The translations under genes and the position numbers were made by a program. From positions 2,738,420 to 2,802,419 of the forward strand of contig RPFO01000076.1 of assembly GCA_009746045.1 (NCBI GenBank): 64,000 nt of DNA, written 5' to 3'. This document shows, one piece after another, positions 62,901-64,000 of the stretch (positions are counted from its first letter, which is position 1; each line of letters opens with the position of its first letter). The stretch comes from Mesostigma viride (taxonomy: Eukaryota > Streptophyta > Mesostigmatophyceae > Mesostigmatales > Mesostigmataceae). Under the pieces are notes generated by a model, which was not told the origin of the DNA, did no database searches, and worked only from the letters and a program-made list of their open reading frames with translations.

Positions 62901-63823
62901 GAGCCGGTGGGAGCCGAGGCGGGAGGGGGGGAGGGGGCCGGGACTGCTGGCCGGTTGAGGGGCCGTTGAGCAACACAGGCGCGCGCGTGCTGAGCGCGCC
63001 CGTGAATGGAGTACACCCGCTGGCAGTGAGCTTCCGGGCACCGGTAACAGCTCATGGCCTGCAGATCCGCCGCGCCGAGATCGGGGTGCACAGCGCGAAG
63101 GTGCTGGCAGAGGAGGTTACGGTTGTGGAACACACCAGCACACGGGGACCCCGTGGGAAGCAGCACGGCACACCGGTGAAGGCCGTCGGCGGGCGCTGAG
63201 TGGCGGGGAGCGGCGCCAGCAAAGGCAGGACGTGGGGCCTGCGGCGTCTCCCCAGCCGGGCCGGCAGGCGCGCGCACCACGACCCGACCAGCGCCTGGCA
63301 TGCCCGCCGGGGCCACGGAGGAGGCAGTGCCCACCGGGGAGACCCCCAGCGGAGGGGGATCGAGAACGCCGGCGCCCCTCCCAGGGGGACTCGCCAGCGC
63401 GCCCGCGACCACCCCAGGCCCCGGCAACGAGGCCGGGGGCGGCGGCCGAGGGGTCGGGGAGGCAGCTGGCCCCGGGGCCCGGTGGGGACCCGGCAGGGGA
63501 CCCAGCGAGACCGGGGGCGGGCCGAGAGGAAGCGCAGTCCCAGGGGGCGGCACAACAGCCCGGCACAACGGGCAGCGCGGCACGGAGTGGAGCAAGCTGC
63601 GCGCGATGCACGCTTGATGGAATGTGTGGCCGCACGCGGGCAGGCGACACAAGCCATCCCCCGGCCGGAAGGGCTCAAGGCAGATGGCACAGGAGCCCGA
63701 CTCGGGGTCGTCCCCCTCCAGAAGGGACCGGACATGAGGGGGGGGCGGGTCCCAGCCGGCCTCCCAGCAACCCGGGAGAGCAGCAATCTGGGCGCGCGAG
63801 AGGAGGCAATATAAAACAGCACA
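59981..63823 (-). CDS. LINE polyprotein: RING-H2, zinc fingers, RT, restriction-like endonuclease
   Basis: The frame is open from 63823 to the stop at 59981 but has no ATG before the first domain, so the start is unknown. The N-terminus has a RING-H2 finger (63691-63565): CAIC, CGHTFHQAC, CPLC. A long Pro/Ala/Gly linker follows. Zinc-finger-like segments come next (CAGVFHNRNLLCQHLRAVH and CYRCPEAHC). The RT has GTQQGDPLGPLYFA and AYLDDIYLLG (YLDD). The C-terminus has CGSCGQPLDPTGTHYLAC and the nuclease motif RPDIVVLDF...LLIDVSV, i.e. a PD-(D/E)XK restriction-like endonuclease as in R2/R4/NeSL/CRE-type LINEs. It copies its RNA at a nicked target. A single, unbroken frame of about 1280 codons suggests a young copy. 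Confidence 0.9.
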   Translation of the reverse strand, partial: CAVLYCLLSRAQIAALPGCWEAGWDPPPPHVRSLLEGDDPESGSCAICLEPFRPGDGLCRLPACGHTFHQACIARSLLHSVPRCPLCRAVVPPPGTALPLGPPPVSLGPLPGPHRAPGPAASPTPRPPPPASLPGPGVVAGALASPPGRGAGVLDPPPLGVSPVGTASSVAPAGMPGAGRVVVRAPAGPAGETPQAPRPAFAGAAPRHSAPADGLHRCAVLLPTGSPCAGVFHNRNLLCQHLRAVHPDLGAADLQAMSCYRCPEAHCQRVYSIHGRAQHARACVAQRPLNRPAVPAPSPPPASAPTGSQPPPPDYSASWRWLDTVPWDACAINPTSTLTDLPHRARSLFAQCAIVSLRRMHAAPDDPLGFKLHMVPPRLLLTPLGRGVRGLQGAVIARCRRFLQGDWEGLFGVPPPRTARRSGEVNFERVAADVIRLVREGQLSRAMTRLEMAKLAPANAATLAALEALHPAEPGFQLPVPDPLPAPLRLDRDCFLEVMRAVPRASSTGPSGWRYEHLEVLVGHGGEDTLIDLAAGRVPPAAREWLAGARLLALLKGVLPPPEGKVRPIACGEVLRKLVGKVICRQKAPELRAFFCPPLAAGETSVAAQLGVTTPGGADILIHSVQAYLEAHPTHAVVKVDCHNAFNSLSRASMFAAVMESFEDLYAWTAVCYGQPGQLVHIMEDGTRGGLLSRSGTQQGDPLGPLYFAAPLQGCLQAVHAAHPAVAIQAYLDDIYLLGPVPDTTAALLALQTAVADINLQLTLAKCAVYSPQGDCSGFPPQLLGRDERLHGLDVLGVPVGDPAFVIDALRAALEARTEVLPLIARLHDSQTKGLLLWFCAHPRVVHWLRGALPAQVRLAAEGHDERIQSALAQLVPGPDLPPHAIRIASLPARMGGCGLTRAARLAPAAFLGSVAQSWAESCRLLPLLATAAPDLLDPSSPLPFVTAIQEAYAEIQQACSPVRAAQAVQRHLPRGTPSVASVQSPAAFPARVIDKHQKTYAGILHTADWIALFADLNAQGRAWLFSLSLRSVGSAYLRALPMAPPFALAPSHYSVALRHQLFAPQPLVPAGRPCGSCGQPLDPTGTHYLACMGGQQNQNWYLYLHTVLLTVVLAMIRSVFPHANIRSEDADGAAFYSPNHRPDIVVLDFEGGGRHLLIDVSVARPLALSHVAGASLTAGYTADRAERAKLLAYGDVRHHRVVPFVLEEFGAMGPLTSAFFKECCRLREDRLDLEGQRAPWSARTWTSYWRQRLSVALTRAMADIMLRRTRADFAVQQGY

Positions 63824-63859
63824 TCATTCCATAAACAATGCTGTCATGCCCAAATTAAA

Positions 63860-63997
63860 TCAATAGTCATCTTCTTCAGAACTGCTGTCCGAGGGGTTGC
63901 TTGCATCAACATCATCTTCTGATGACGTAGTGTCATCCCCACTAGTGTCGCAATAGTTCACAGCTTTACGCTGCCTTCCACTGGCCCTCTTTGCCAT
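63860..63997 (-). CDS. small acidic ORF upstream of the LINE polyprotein
   Basis: ATG at 63997 to TGA at 63860, 45 codons: MAKRASGRQRKAVNYC, then a Ser/Asp/Glu-rich tail ending SSSEEDDY. It could be a short first ORF of the LINE or the last exon of an unrelated gene. There is no domain to decide. It lies 34 bp before the large open frame. Confidence 0.35.
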   Translation of the reverse strand: MAKRASGRQRKAVNYCDTSGDDTTSSEDDVDASNPSDSSSEEDDY

Positions 63998-64000
63998 AGT

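Larger units (their letters stand above)
59738..64000 (-). mobile_element. non-LTR retrotransposon (LINE) with RLE endonuclease
   Basis: Minus-strand LINE. In its own sense: an acidic small ORF, the large RING-RT-RLE ORF, a short 3' UTR, a perfect 31-bp hairpin, and a (TAA)n-type tail at 59738-59804 instead of poly-A. It abuts the end of the outer element integrase ORF. Its 5' end is not defined and may lie beyond the window. Confidence 0.75.

Noticed and set aside
62252-63199. 315-codon plus-strand frame
   Set aside because: Another antisense shadow of the LINE polyprotein; high GC makes stop codons rare.

Overview
The window is nuclear DNA of a eukaryote, most likely a chlorophyte green alga. 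It holds one intron-rich host gene with GT-AG introns, whose protein resembles the land-plant DHH1/RH6-RH8 helicases. It also holds a PAT (Kangaroo-like) tyrosine-recombinase retrotransposon with split direct repeats, a class known from Volvox, and it shows GC-rich coding sequence and long low-complexity tracts. A prasinophyte or core chlorophyte is my guess; the species cannot be fixed from the sequence. I found no bacterial operon, CRISPR array, rRNA gene or intact tRNA gene. Apart from the helicase gene, almost everything recognisable is transposable-element DNA, much of it nested. Layout. Positions 1-4019 are a decayed minus-strand Ty3/gypsy element (A). Positions 4020-6011 are a truncated LTR element whose LTR has AGTTAG/CTAACT ends. 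Positions 7777-13120 (minus) are a complete eight-exon DEAD-box helicase gene (DHH1/DDX6/RH6-8 family, 466 aa). Positions 13802-14783 are a small TIR element carrying a SINE-like insertion. Positions 15250-27797 are a complete but frame-broken Ty3/gypsy element (B, minus strand) with 572/573-bp LTRs and a CACGG target duplication. It carries an extra ORF after pol, an extra ORF before gag, and a nested 1.72-kb TTAA-flanked element at 21430-23149. Positions 28107-31182 are about 1.3 kb of (TTG)n split by a 1.77-kb TIR element. Positions 31217-34080 are a second, deleted copy of gypsy B, cut by another gypsy (C, 34081-37883). Positions 37884-40569 are a short LTR element that encodes Gag but no Pol. 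Positions 40890-41036 are a gypsy chromodomain fragment. From 41037 to about 59735 lies an outer copia-like element with AGTTAG/CTAACT LTR ends. It was split twice: by a related 8.5-kb element (42532-51025; AGTT/AACT ends, ATACT duplication) and by the PAT element (52148-57535). A minus-strand non-LTR retrotransposon (about 59738-64000) with an N-terminal RING-H2 finger and a C-terminal restriction-like endonuclease follows. Most novel points. (1) The 42532-51025 element, and as far as it survives the outer element, place integrase directly after Gag. In the inner element the aspartic protease lies between integrase and reverse transcriptase, an order unlike canonical copia or gypsy. (2) The gypsy B lineage has a conserved post-pol ORF in an env-like position and a pre-gag ORF resembling the RNase H1 hybrid-binding (viroplasmin-type) domain. 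(3) The LINE has a RING-H2 finger. (4) Two non-autonomous DNA elements share GTCCTC-N4-GAGGAC palindromes at their ends. Many elements have nearly identical LTRs yet several single-base frame breaks, so either these copies move in trans or the assembly has indel errors.
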